Assembly (NCBI GenBank): GCA_028343845.1
Contig: JAOLZO010000003.1
Location: 49,894-113,893 of the forward strand
Direction of reading: 5' to 3'
Source: Verrucomicrobiota bacterium
GTDB taxonomy: Bacteria; Verrucomicrobiota; Verrucomicrobiia; Opitutales; Seribacteraceae
DNA length: 64,000 bases
The notes under the pieces were generated by a model. It searched no databases and was not told where the DNA came from. It saw nothing but the letters and a program-made list of their open reading frames with translations. Shown here in pieces: positions 29,714 to 39,278 of this stretch. Position numbers and translations under genes: made by a program. Positions within the stretch are counted from its first letter, which is position 1. Each line of letters starts with the position of its first letter.

Positions 29714-32482
29714 TTAATTGCTTAGCTCCTTCAAAGGAGGGGCGAACTTCGTCAGGTCAATCCCCTCCACCGCAGATTCATATTCATCCATGGTGGGGAT
29801 TCTGCCAAGGATTGCGGAAAGAACAACGACCGGGGTGGAAGCGAGCAAGGATTCCCCCTTCTTGCGCTCGGAATCCTCCACCACTCTTCCCTGGAACAGA
29901 CGGGTTGAGGTTGCCATCACGGTATCGCCTTTTTCGGCTTTTTCCTGATTACCCATACACAGGTTGCAACCGGGTCTTTCGAGATACATCATATTTTCGT
30001 AATCCTCCCGGGCCGAGTCTTTCGGCGCATCGTCATTGAATACGAAACCGGAATATTTTTGCAGCATATTCCAGTCACCTTCTTCTTTTAACTCGTCAAT
30101 GATGTTGTAGGTCGGGGCCGTAACGACCAGAGGCGCCTTGAACTCCACTTTACCCTGTTCCTCCTCGAGGTTTCTAAGCATTTGAGAAACGATTTTCAGA
30201 TCCCCCTTGTGAACCATGCACGAACCCACGAACCCGAGGTCTACTTTTTTCGTCCCTTCGTAATAGGAAACCGTTCGGATCGTATCGTGCGTATACCGCT
30301 TGGAGACATCCTCGTTATGGACATCCGGATCAGCGATCATGGGCTCGACAATCTGATCCAGATCGACGACGAATTCCTCAAAATACTTGGCACTTGCATC
30401 CGGGGTCAAAGCCGGTTTTTCGCCCGAGCTTATTTCAGCAATTCTTTGATCCGCCGTGTCGATCAGGGACTGAAGGACTTGCTCTTCATTATCCATTCCC
30501 TTTTCGATCATGATCTTAATCCGGCTCTTAGCGATCTCCAGGGATTCGATCAAGGTATCGTCCTGAGAAATACAAATGGAAGCCTTTGCCTTCATCTCCG
30601 CAGTCCAGTCCGTAAAGGTAAAGGCTTGGTCAGCTGGCAAGGTTCCGATGTGCACCTCGATGATTCTGCCCTGAAATACGTTGTCCCCGAACTGCTTGAG
30701 CATCTGAGCCTGCGTAGCATGCACTACGTCGCGAAAATCCATATGATCCTTCAATTCCCCCTTGAAGGTAACCTTGACCGATTCGGGAATGGGCATCGAA
30801 ACCTCTCCTGTGGCAAGGGCGAGAGCAACCGTTCCCGAATCCGCTCCGAAAGCCACGCCCTTGGACATTCTGGTATGAGAATCGCCGCCGATGATGATCG
30901 CCCATTCATTGGTGGTCAGATCATTCAAAACCTTATGTATCACGTCCGTCATGGCATGATATTCCCCCTTGGGGTCACGTGCCGTGATAAGCCCGAACTT
31001 ATTCATGAAATTCATAAGTTTGGGAATGTTTGCCTGCGCTTTCAAATCCCAAACCGAAGCCGTATGGCACCCGGATTGATAGGCACCGTCAACAATCGGA
31101 GAAATGATGGTTGCGGCCATGGACTCCAATTCCTGAGAAGTCATCAGCCCCGTCGTATCCTGCGAGCCCACGATGTTCACCGTTACCCGAACGTCGGAAC
31201 CGGCATGCAAAACCTTGCCCTCCGTTACTCCGACGGCATTTTTATTAAATATTTTCTCCACCGCAGTGAGGCCCTGGCCCTCGTGGGAAACCTCTTTGGC
31301 CGAAGCATATACGGATTCTAATTCAAGGCCCAAGGTGGATGCGGCAAAGCTCTGCAGCTTCTTACCAAACACGATGGCATAGGATCCCCCAGCCTTTATG
31401 AATTCGACCTTTTGCGGGGTTAAGGCAGAAGAAATGTCCTTCAGTTCCTTTTCTCCATTGTAGAGTTTTTTCTCCTTCGTATTGATAGTAAGGACCGTTC
31501 CCGTCTCTACTGAATAAGTCTGCTCCAGAATCGGATCACCTTTCTCGTCGAGGATCGGCTGTCCCTCGGAATCAGATTTTCTTACCCAATTTTCCAGATC
31601 CAGCCCAATCCCCCCGGTGACCCCTACGGTCGTTTGGAAAATGGGGGAAATCCCGTTTGTCCCTGCCACGACCGGAGCAATGTTTACAAAGGGAACGTAA
31701 GGGCTGGATGGCTTACCGGTCCATAAGGCCACGTTATTGACCCCGGACATCCTGGAGGAACCCACGCCCATGGTTCCCTTCTCTGCAATCAACATCACTC
31801 TCTTGTCGGGATGTTGCTTTTGAAGCTCTTTAATTTCGGCCTGTTCAGCCTCCGTCATCATGCATTGGCCATGAAGCTCGCGGTCTGCACGGGAATGGGC
31901 GAATTTTCCCGGGGAAAGCAAATCCGTGGAAATATCTCCCTCCGCTGCGATGTAAGTCACAACTTGAATTTCTTCTTCAATATCCGGGAGTTTGGTAAAA
32001 AATTCTGCCTTGGCATAGCTTTCTAGAATATCTTTGGCCGATCCATTGCCTTCCTTGTATGCCACTCCGATGCGTTCCATATCCGCCTCGTAAAGGAACA
32101 CCTGAGTCTTGAGAACCTCTGCAGCCTTTTGAGCGATCGACTCGTCACCACCCAGTCCCAGGTCGAGAAGAACCCGAACCGAAGGTCCACCCTTCATGTG
32201 GGACAACAGCTCAAAGGCAAAGTCAGGGGAAATCCCCTCGACTACCGAGCTACCCAAAATGATCTCCTTGAGGAATTCGGCCTTTTCACCGGCCGCGCTC
32301 GTGGTACCGGGCAAGACATTGTAAATGAAGAAGTTAAGGGAGTCCTCCCTGTATTCGTTGTCGGGATCCTTTATCTGGCTAATGATTTCGGTGAGCAATT
32401 CGGCGCCGTCAATTGGTTTGGGGCTTAAACCTTGGGCCTTTCGCTCTTCGATCTCGGAGATGTAATCTTTGTAGGTATTCAT
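29714..32482 (-). CDS. acnB: aconitate hydratase B (also 2-methylisocitrate dehydratase)
   Basis: TCA-cycle enzyme converting citrate to isocitrate with a [4Fe-4S] cluster. 922 residues from ATG 32482 (MNTYKDYISEIEERKAQGLS), preferred over the 944-residue form because the extra N-terminus is unlike the family. It has the AcnB-specific N-terminal HEAT-like domain (FLKEIILGSSVVEGISPDFA), the swivel domain (HGQCMMTE, MGVGSSRMSGVNNVAL) and cluster ligands in SGCHTASVWD and PGCNLCMGNQEKA. IIGGDSHTRMSKGVAFGADS is catalytic. An insertion with SDSEGQPILDEKGDPILEQ is not in E. coli AcnB as I recall it. Confidence 0.95.
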   Translation of the reverse strand: MNTYKDYISEIEERKAQGLSPKPIDGAELLTEIISQIKDPDNEYREDSLNFFIYNVLPGTTSAAGEKAEFLKEIILGSSVVEGISPDFAFELLSHMKGGPSVRVLLDLGLGGDESIAQKAAEVLKTQVFLYEADMERIGVAYKEGNGSAKDILESYAKAEFFTKLPDIEEEIQVVTYIAAEGDISTDLLSPGKFAHSRADRELHGQCMMTEAEQAEIKELQKQHPDKRVMLIAEKGTMGVGSSRMSGVNNVALWTGKPSSPYVPFVNIAPVVAGTNGISPIFQTTVGVTGGIGLDLENWVRKSDSEGQPILDEKGDPILEQTYSVETGTVLTINTKEKKLYNGEKELKDISSALTPQKVEFIKAGGSYAIVFGKKLQSFAASTLGLELESVYASAKEVSHEGQGLTAVEKIFNKNAVGVTEGKVLHAGSDVRVTVNIVGSQDTTGLMTSQELESMAATIISPIVDGAYQSGCHTASVWDLKAQANIPKLMNFMNKFGLITARDPKGEYHAMTDVIHKVLNDLTTNEWAIIIGGDSHTRMSKGVAFGADSGTVALALATGEVSMPIPESVKVTFKGELKDHMDFRDVVHATQAQMLKQFGDNVFQGRIIEVHIGTLPADQAFTFTDWTAEMKAKASICISQDDTLIESLEIAKSRIKIMIEKGMDNEEQVLQSLIDTADQRIAEISSGEKPALTPDASAKYFEEFVVDLDQIVEPMIADPDVHNEDVSKRYTHDTIRTVSYYEGTKKVDLGFVGSCMVHKGDLKIVSQMLRNLEEEQGKVEFKAPLVVTAPTYNIIDELKEEGDWNMLQKYSGFVFNDDAPKDSAREDYENMMYLERPGCNLCMGNQEKAEKGDTVMATSTRLFQGRVVEDSERKKGESLLASTPVVVLSAILGRIPTMDEYESAVEGIDLTKFAPPLKELSN

Positions 32483-32661
32483 GGTGGGATTACTCAAAAA
32501 TGTAAGTTTACGGGTAATTCTTTCAAGCAGATTCGACCAATCAACCAATTGCGGTTACATGGAAAAGGAAGGCAGTGCGCTCTGTGAACCGCTCCTGCTC
32601 CTGCCACAAGTTTTGTGTTCACATCCCCGCTGATCTCGGATAGGGTGATACTCCTTCCAGC

Positions 32662-32737
<76 letters not shown>

Positions 32738-32742
32738 TTTTT

Positions 32743-32766
32743 AACAGGCGCGAATCCCTGTTTTAT
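32743..32766 (+). terminator. intrinsic terminator after the tRNA gene
   Basis: AACAGG (32743-32748) pairs with CCTGTT (32757-32762) around an 8-base loop, followed by TTTTATC. Six bases after the CCA end. Confidence 0.5.
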
Positions 32767-32829
32767 CTAATTTCGGATTTTTTCCCGATTCACGTTGTGA
32801 AATTCAATTCCCTGAATTAAGTTGTGCTC

Positions 32830-33282
32830 ATGAAGATTTGCACCGCATTACTTTCCATCGCATTGATAACCGGTTCAGCTTCTTTGTCCGCAAATGATGA
32901 TGACAAGGAGGAAGCCACAGTAGAAGTCAGGTTGGCTGCCGCCAAAAAACTTTTGTCCGAGTCTTCCCAAATTTCTCTCGTCTACGTGAAAGGACTTGTC
33001 TGTCCATCCTGCGCAATCGGAATACGCAAGAACCTTTCGAAGATGGAGGGCGTGGATAAAAAAAGATTTAGAGATGGAATCGACATGAATCCAGAGACTC
33101 AACTCGTGACGATTGCCCTTAAGAAGGATGCTCAGATCGAGGTCAAGGAGGTGCTCGAGAGAGTGGACGACGCAGGGTACGATGCGATTGAGAAATACAA
33201 GTTGCACGACGGACACTTGGATGCTCACAAGTTCAAAAAGGACGCATCCGTAGAGGTCGTGCACCACACGCCTCACAAGTAG
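32830..33282 (+). CDS. exported HMA-like metal-binding protein with CPSC motif
   Basis: 150 residues from ATG 32830 (a GTG lies two codons before). Signal peptide MKICTALLSIALITGSASLSA. The mature part resembles a heavy-metal-associated domain: KGLVCPSCAIGIRKNLSKME with C58 and C61, then a beta strand VTIALKKDAQIEVKEVLERV and DDAGYDAIEKYKL. HMA domains bind Cu(I) or related ions through CxxC, usually in the cytosol; here the domain is exported. A His-rich tail (HDGHLDAHKF, VVHHTPHK) adds further metal ligands. It lies 9 bp from the downstream barrel gene, so they probably act together in metal handling. Confidence 0.7.
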   Translation: MKICTALLSIALITGSASLSANDDDKEEATVEVRLAAAKKLLSESSQISLVYVKGLVCPSCAIGIRKNLSKMEGVDKKRFRDGIDMNPETQLVTIALKKDAQIEVKEVLERVDDAGYDAIEKYKLHDGHLDAHKFKKDASVEVVHHTPHK

Positions 33283-33291
33283 ACAATCGGC

Positions 33292-34110
33292 GTGCGCCTC
33301 TTTCTTTCGGCTGTCAGCTTTTTGCTCCTATGCGCCCATTTTCGGGCTCATGCGGACGAGCCCATCATGAACATGATGCCCCGTTGGTCGGGCGGTTGGG
33401 GTTATGAGTTTCATTACGAGTACCGGACTGAAGACGATCTGCTCATGGGAAGTGATGCCCTTTTCGAGGATTTTCAGGAGGAGGTCGAGGTTCTGCATAT
33501 GGATTGGGTCTACACGTGGAAAAAAGAGATCCGCATTACGGCCAAGCTACCCTACGTTATCAATGCCGAACGGGAAATGCCCGACGGCTCAGGTGGTAAG
33601 CTCATCCAGAAGGACGATGGCTTTGGAGACCTTAGACTTGCCTTGCCCTTGAAGAAATATTTCAACCTGGATGGCAAGAGCGGGTCCTGGACGTTCAAGC
33701 CCATGGTGCGAATTCCGCTTTCCGACAAGGACGAGTATGATTTTTACTACAAAGAATTCGGAACAGGCTTGGGAGCTGGATATGAAGCCGAAACTGCGAA
33801 TTTTTATTTTGGAATCGGGACGGGTTGGTGGATCTTCCACGGAGACAGACCGGCCGAACTTCATTCATCCGTCGACTTCGGATACAACTTCGAGACCAAG
33901 AAAGCCAATGGCGCGGTCTTTTGGGAAACCGACCTGCATTATGAGGACGACGAATCAAAGACTCTTTCGACGGGGCCTGCCTTTTACTTCAACCATAACG
34001 ATACGATCCATACCAGAGTAGAGTGGAAGTTTGACCTCTTCGATCACCAAGGTATTCTTGACCACGGTAACGGGGATATGTTCAAGGTCGGTATCGGTTG
34101 GGTTTTTTGA
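33292..34110 (+). CDS. outer-membrane beta-barrel-like protein
   Basis: 272 residues from GTG 33292. Signal peptide LFLSAVSFLLLCAHFRAHA; the mature chain consists of alternating amphipathic strands (WGYEFHYEYRTEDDLLMGS, IRITAKLPYVINAE, FGDLRLALPLKKYF, GYEAETANFYFGIGTGWW) and ends in IGWVF with a terminal phenylalanine. The DGFGDLRLALP segment resembles the transporter-like barrels related to the MetA pathway of phenol degradation, but the similarity is weak. Co-transcribed with the metal-binding protein upstream. Confidence 0.6.
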   Translation: MRLFLSAVSFLLLCAHFRAHADEPIMNMMPRWSGGWGYEFHYEYRTEDDLLMGSDALFEDFQEEVEVLHMDWVYTWKKEIRITAKLPYVINAEREMPDGSGGKLIQKDDGFGDLRLALPLKKYFNLDGKSGSWTFKPMVRIPLSDKDEYDFYYKEFGTGLGAGYEAETANFYFGIGTGWWIFHGDRPAELHSSVDFGYNFETKKANGAVFWETDLHYEDDESKTLSTGPAFYFNHNDTIHTRVEWKFDLFDHQGILDHGNGDMFKVGIGWVF

Positions 34111-34247
34111 TGATTTCGTAAAAATCTCCTGACTACGCCCTTTGACGCTTGGCGGGGAGGCGGATAATCATTACTCATTTTTCCGTGTATCGGATTTTGG
34201 CAGGAACCATTCTTATCAGACCTGAGCAGTCTTAAACGAAATTTCAA

Positions 34248-37200
34248 ATGCAAACCATTGACTTAAACGAAAAGCAGGAATCACTTGGCATCGGCCAAAG
34301 TTACGCCCCTCAAACCGAGGAGTACAAAGAGTTGGTCAACTACGCCAACCTGAAGCTCGCGACCTTGGGGCTACCCCCGGTCGGAGATCAAAGCGAAAAC
34401 CCAACTCTCCGCTTGGGAAAGTCCCTGATCAAGGAATACCGGGAAAAAGTACGCCTGTTGCAGGGGCATCTCTGCCCGGCCGATTCGAGGATTCAGGGAT
34501 TTCTCGAGCGCATTTTGGGAGAGGACGCCCCTAAACTGCCAAGCGAGTCTTTCGTGCTCGACCGGCATGGGTTGTCCCGGGTGGTCTCCCTGCCTAGAGA
34601 CGGTGATTCGTTCAGTTCGGAAATCATCGAATCAAAGAGGGTCGCTCAGGGCGTGCTCCATAATCCTTCCCGCGACCGAAGGACCACCTCGGGAGTCTTT
34701 CACGTTGCGGACGTCGGACTACCCGCCCCCGACGATAAGAAAACCGTTCCCCTGCAGTCAGCCAAGGAGCTCCTCAGAATCGCCTTGTCTCCACCGGATC
34801 AGGACATGGTCTTTCCCTTTGCATCCCAAGAGGAAAACCCGGCCAAGTGCTGGGTCTCGCATCTTCTCCGTCCGGTTGTTTGCCCGGAGGTGAATGGGTT
34901 CATCCGTGAAAAATCCATGGAGGTTCGTTTTTTCGCACCCGGTGGATGCGTGGCCAATTTGGATTTTGTGGAGAGTATTTTCGGAAACGCAGGGGATCCC
35001 TTCCTTGCGGAGAACGATGCCGGGTTGGACGTCAAGCATTGGACCGGGCACACCGGTTGCGTAATCGTCGCCCCCCACTTGGCGGGCACCCCCAAGAAAC
35101 TCCTCAACCTCCCCCCCAAAGCGGAAGCGACCGAGCGCCAGATCAAGGACGGCATGTTCATCGACGATCCGGAGGAGCTCTACAACGGAGGAGATCCCTT
35201 CAAGCTTACTTTCCGGGATTCCACCGGCATGGTGGTCACGATACTGGCAGACAATTACTTCGGTTACTGCAAAAAGGAGGTCAAGACCCAGATCAGTTTC
35301 TCGGCCAACCTTTCCGGGTTGAGCGAGGAGGAACATGCCGGAGGCGCGGTGGTCTTTCCGAGTTACGACCTGGGCGAGGAGTTCGAACCCCGAGAGATTC
35401 TACCGGCCACCCCTCAAACCTTTGAAGACACGATCCGGGCGCTCGAAGCCACCGAGGAGGAGATCGAAGAGGGCTGCCTGACAGATCGTGAATTTCCATC
35501 CATTCTCTACCTGCCCGAGAACGTTTCCTTCAGCTTGCGCAAACAGCAAATCCGATGGACGGACGGGCAGGGGAAATCTTTTGAAAAAAGGCTACTGCCG
35601 GGCTTCGTTTACGTCTTGCCTTCAGGCTACAAGGTCGAGATGAAAAAGGCCGAGAACGGTGGTCCCTGGAAACTCGTCGGAACCGTAGGGGAAGGCTTTC
35701 TTTGCCACAAGCCCTGCACCGTGTCCGGAGGTGGAAAATCTGAAATTTCCAAACCCCTCACCGATGCGATCGTCAGCGGTCCGGTATTCGTCGCGGACAG
35801 GGAAAAGGACATGAGCCTGGCCCGGGAAGTGATTGAGAAGGACTATTCGGAACGTTTTCTCGATCCCGAAAAACAGGACCTTAGAAAACGCCCGCTCCTC
35901 GCGGCAAACCGTTCGCTCGGATCCGTGATCAAGTTGCTCACCCCATCGGAATCCTTATACACCGAGGAATTCAATGAATGGCTCGAATCCATTCCCCAGC
36001 GGGTGAAGGATTTGGTTCTCATCATCAAGCGCAGGCACCGCCCCGAATGGGGGGAAGATTGGGAAAAGAGCTTTAGCGTGGACTCGGTCAACGGCCAGCC
36101 GGCCAACGAGCTCAGATACGAGGGTTCCAAGCTCATTACCCGCCACCTGCGCATTGGCTTTGACGAAAAGGGATCCTGGCGCCTCTTCGCTTTGCGAAAG
36201 GACTTTATTCCCGCCGTCAAGATTCTGGCCGAGGATGACATTACCGCCTCCACCGTGGCCCCGGTCAGGCTTCTCGACAACATTGGCCCGGGAACCTTCG
36301 AGGAATCCGCAAAATTCGTGCACAATTGCGAATACCGCCTTTTCCAGCGTCCGGACGATGCCATTCACCGCGGTTTTGACAAGCAAACGGAGGAGGACCT
36401 GGCCAGACCGGGCAATTTCATTAGCAATTTCGAACCGCTCACCAAGGAAGAGGCGGTCGAACAGGTCAACCGGACTCTCGATTTCGAGAAGTATACCTCG
36501 CCCATGCAGAAGATGATCAAACGGGTGGCGAGAAAGGGTGAGGACGGAGACCATTTCGTATCCTCCGCAAACCCCCGCATCGTGGATGGAAAAATCTCCA
36601 AGAACCCACGCTACCTCCAGACCCGTCCGGATTTGCTCGATCCCCGCTCGGTCTACCTGGCGACCATGGGAACCCGCTTGAAGAGAAGCTTGGAAAAGGA
36701 TCAAAGCGTACTCTATCCCGTCCGGTCGGTTCTCCCCGGACGGAGGAACAACCCCACGGATCCCAAGACCGGAGGCCGTCCGCTTTGTTGTTTCGCGCCC
36801 CTGCATTACCTCGAGCTTCCCGAACTCTTCATGGACTTCATCGTATCGGTCACGGGCAAATCCCCGTCCACTACGGGAGCCGGTTCCGAAGGCGCCCTGA
36901 CCAAAAGTCCATTCAACGCCTTGCTCCCCATCCATGACCTCAATGCCGCTCTGATCTCGTTCGTTTCCACGGGGCAGGGCGCCTTCGTAACCTCTGCGGG
37001 TTACGTGGGACCGAAATACAAGATCAATCATGACGTCAGCCTTCTCGTTCCCGAAATCTGGAGCAGGCTGAGGGATTATGAAAACGATCCCAAGGGAATG
37101 ATTGAAAAGGGATACCTCGAAAGAGTACCTCCTTTCTCACACGATGGAGAGGAGTTGCCCACCGAGATTTTGGGCTACCGCATAACCCGCCGGTTTACCC

Positions 37201-37736
37201 ACGAGTTCCTCGGCAGGATATTCACGGACCCGGTATCGGTTTTTCCGGAGGACATGCTCAAGCCCGAGCTTCAGGACGAAGACCAGTACGCGGACAGCTT
37301 GAAAAACCTCATGGAAACGGGAAAAATGGTGGCCAAGCGCTATTTTGATGACGAATCCATCGAGAAGGCATGCCCGCCGCTTCGGGCCCTTCTGGAGATT
37401 ATGTACAAGGGCAATTGGGAAGGGAAGGGCTTGATGGACGAGGAATTCCGTTCCCTCTTCGATTCAAAGAAAATCCTCGCCAGCGATTGGTATCACGAAC
37501 GGTTGAAAACCCGGATTCAGGTCAATCGAAAATTCTGGCAGGCACGGATCGAATACCTGGAGGAATTTCTCGCAAATGAGACCAATAGGGAGACCTGCGA
37601 GAGACTGGACGTCGAGGCGAGAAAGGAATTTGCCAAGGATGGATTGTCCCAGCTGGACAATGAAAGTGAATCCGTTGCCCGGATTCACGGATGCCTCGGA
37701 ACCGATCCTGCGCTCTTTGCGGAAAACGACGGGTAA
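34248..37736 (+). CDS. 1162-residue protein, candidate PPi-type phosphoenolpyruvate carboxykinase
   Basis: 1162 residues (about 130 kDa), no signal peptide, cytosolic. The length and segments such as EVRFFAPGGCVANLDFVESI, GHTGCVIVAPHLAGTPKKLL (about 265-285), ADNYFGYCKKEVKTQISFSA (about 334-353) and GGAVVFPSYDLGEEF match what I recall of PPi-dependent PEP carboxykinases (EC 4.1.1.38), which make oxaloacetate and PPi from PEP, CO2 and phosphate. There is no P-loop GxxxxGKT of ATP/GTP-PEPCK, as expected for a PPi enzyme. I cannot run an alignment, so the family call is from memory. Alone on its strand; it converges on a DUF1501 gene. Confidence 0.55.
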   Translation: MQTIDLNEKQESLGIGQSYAPQTEEYKELVNYANLKLATLGLPPVGDQSENPTLRLGKSLIKEYREKVRLLQGHLCPADSRIQGFLERILGEDAPKLPSESFVLDRHGLSRVVSLPRDGDSFSSEIIESKRVAQGVLHNPSRDRRTTSGVFHVADVGLPAPDDKKTVPLQSAKELLRIALSPPDQDMVFPFASQEENPAKCWVSHLLRPVVCPEVNGFIREKSMEVRFFAPGGCVANLDFVESIFGNAGDPFLAENDAGLDVKHWTGHTGCVIVAPHLAGTPKKLLNLPPKAEATERQIKDGMFIDDPEELYNGGDPFKLTFRDSTGMVVTILADNYFGYCKKEVKTQISFSANLSGLSEEEHAGGAVVFPSYDLGEEFEPREILPATPQTFEDTIRALEATEEEIEEGCLTDREFPSILYLPENVSFSLRKQQIRWTDGQGKSFEKRLLPGFVYVLPSGYKVEMKKAENGGPWKLVGTVGEGFLCHKPCTVSGGGKSEISKPLTDAIVSGPVFVADREKDMSLAREVIEKDYSERFLDPEKQDLRKRPLLAANRSLGSVIKLLTPSESLYTEEFNEWLESIPQRVKDLVLIIKRRHRPEWGEDWEKSFSVDSVNGQPANELRYEGSKLITRHLRIGFDEKGSWRLFALRKDFIPAVKILAEDDITASTVAPVRLLDNIGPGTFEESAKFVHNCEYRLFQRPDDAIHRGFDKQTEEDLARPGNFISNFEPLTKEEAVEQVNRTLDFEKYTSPMQKMIKRVARKGEDGDHFVSSANPRIVDGKISKNPRYLQTRPDLLDPRSVYLATMGTRLKRSLEKDQSVLYPVRSVLPGRRNNPTDPKTGGRPLCCFAPLHYLELPELFMDFIVSVTGKSPSTTGAGSEGALTKSPFNALLPIHDLNAALISFVSTGQGAFVTSAGYVGPKYKINHDVSLLVPEIWSRLRDYENDPKGMIEKGYLERVPPFSHDGEELPTEILGYRITRRFTHEFLGRIFTDPVSVFPEDMLKPELQDEDQYADSLKNLMETGKMVAKRYFDDESIEKACPPLRALLEIMYKGNWEGKGLMDEEFRSLFDSKKILASDWYHERLKTRIQVNRKFWQARIEYLEEFLANETNRETCERLDVEARKEFAKDGLSQLDNESESVARIHGCLGTDPALFAENDG

Positions 37737-37750
37737 AGGCCCGGCCAAGC

Positions 37751-39208
37751 CTAAGTAAGCCCCGCGATCGGGTCGTCGTGATAAACCGGGTAGGGCCGTC
37801 CCCCCAAGTCCTCCCAATGCGCGCCGCGGGGAATGCCCAAGGCATCGTAAAGGGTGGCGGCAAAGTTCTCTGGCTTCTGGGGATCCTCCTCGGGATAACC
37901 ACCGATCTTGTCGGATGAACCGATGACCGTTCCTCCCTTTACGCCTCCTCCGGCAAAGAGGGCGGATTGAACGGCTCCCCAATGATCACGCCCGGGCAGC
38001 TTGGCTCCCGGAAGCTTGAAGATTTTAGGGGTACGCCCAAACTCGCTTGCCACCACCACCATGGTCTCATCCAGCAGACCGGAACCGTCCAGGTCTTCGA
38101 GCAAGGCGCTCAAGGAATGGTCGAGTGGGGGAAGCAAAAAGTTCTTGAGGCTTGGAAAGGCGGCTTGGTGGGTATCCCAGGTCTCATTGTTGCCGAGGTT
38201 CACTTGCACGAGGTTCACGCCCGAAGCGACCAGGTTACGGGCCATCAGAAGAGACCATCCGAAACTGTGGTTACCATAGCGCTCGATTTGCTTCGGGTCG
38301 GCCTTCGATAAATCGAATGCAGTGTGGGCATCACCATTGGCAAGCAAGTCGATCGCAGCTTCCCGATACCGGTCAAAGGCTTCGTCCCCCGCCATGCTTT
38401 CCAAAGCCCGTGATTGGCGCTCCAGATCCTGACGGAGGAAAGCCCGGTCGTTTACCCTTTTGAGGTTCAATCCCGAGGGCAGAGAAAGTTGTGGAGACCG
38501 AAAGTTTAGACCTTCGTCCTCTTTGGCTCCGCTTGCATGATGAAAGAGGTATTCCGGGTAAGCCCCGTAATGCAGGGGGTGATAAGGAGAAACTTCCAAA
38601 AGCCAAGGGTCCCGGGACTTGCCCATGCGACCGGCGAATTGCCCGGGAATCACACGACCGGTCCGATGAACGATCTTGTCGGGCATCACCACCACGGGAG
38701 TAGGTGCCGAACCGGTTGGACGAAGGATGGAATTGCAGATGGCCGCAATACTCGGGTCGTCCGTTTCCTGCGGTTTGTTGGGCTTGAAGCCGGCGGGTTC
38801 TTCGGAACGTCCGGTGAGCATGACGTGATGTCCTTGCGAATGCTCGTTGTGGCGATGGGTAAGAGAGCGCACAAGGGCCCATTTATCCGATATCCTGGCC
38901 AGTTTGGGCAGATGTTCGCAGATTTGAATACCTGCGGTTTTCGTAGGGATCGGGTTGAACTCGCCCCGGTTCTCGATGGGCGCGTCCGGCTTCATGTCGA
39001 AGCTTTCATGCTGGGCCAATCCGCCGGAAAGAAAGACGTAAATCACGGACTTGGCCCGACCGGACACCGTCGGGTTGCCAAGTTCTGCCTTGGCCTGCAA
39101 GCGGGCAAGCTCGTCCATTCCCAAACCACCCATCAATCCAAGAGCTCCCGCACGGATGACCGACCGTCGGGAAATCCCTCCGGAGAGGCGGGCTATGGAC
39201 TGGTTCAT
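37751..39208 (-). CDS. DUF1501 protein, Tat-exported (sulfatase-like fold)
   Basis: 485 residues from ATG 39208 (a second ATG lies two codons upstream). Twin-arginine signal ISRRSVIRAGALGLMGGLG; then SVIYVFLSGGLAQHESFDMK, VRSLTHRHNEHSQGHHVMLT, VVVASEFGRTPKI and GRDHWGAVQSALFAGGGVKG, all typical of DUF1501. Members have the alkaline-phosphatase/sulfatase fold and are abundant in Planctomycetes and Verrucomicrobia, but their reactions are unknown. It lies 70 bp downstream of the PhoD-like gene and is probably in the same transcript. Confidence 0.88.
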   Translation of the reverse strand: MNQSIARLSGGISRRSVIRAGALGLMGGLGMDELARLQAKAELGNPTVSGRAKSVIYVFLSGGLAQHESFDMKPDAPIENRGEFNPIPTKTAGIQICEHLPKLARISDKWALVRSLTHRHNEHSQGHHVMLTGRSEEPAGFKPNKPQETDDPSIAAICNSILRPTGSAPTPVVVMPDKIVHRTGRVIPGQFAGRMGKSRDPWLLEVSPYHPLHYGAYPEYLFHHASGAKEDEGLNFRSPQLSLPSGLNLKRVNDRAFLRQDLERQSRALESMAGDEAFDRYREAAIDLLANGDAHTAFDLSKADPKQIERYGNHSFGWSLLMARNLVASGVNLVQVNLGNNETWDTHQAAFPSLKNFLLPPLDHSLSALLEDLDGSGLLDETMVVVASEFGRTPKIFKLPGAKLPGRDHWGAVQSALFAGGGVKGGTVIGSSDKIGGYPEEDPQKPENFAATLYDALGIPRGAHWEDLGGRPYPVYHDDPIAGLT

Positions 39209-39278
39209 CGGCATGGATTCATCGTATTCCCTGAACCCATCGAGAGTCAAGGTCGCGTGCCGGAAGCGTGCGGGGACG

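Noticed and set aside
35955..37031. Minus-strand 358-codon frame
   Set aside because: Antisense to the 1162-residue candidate PPi-PEPCK, whose frame is continuous and family-like.
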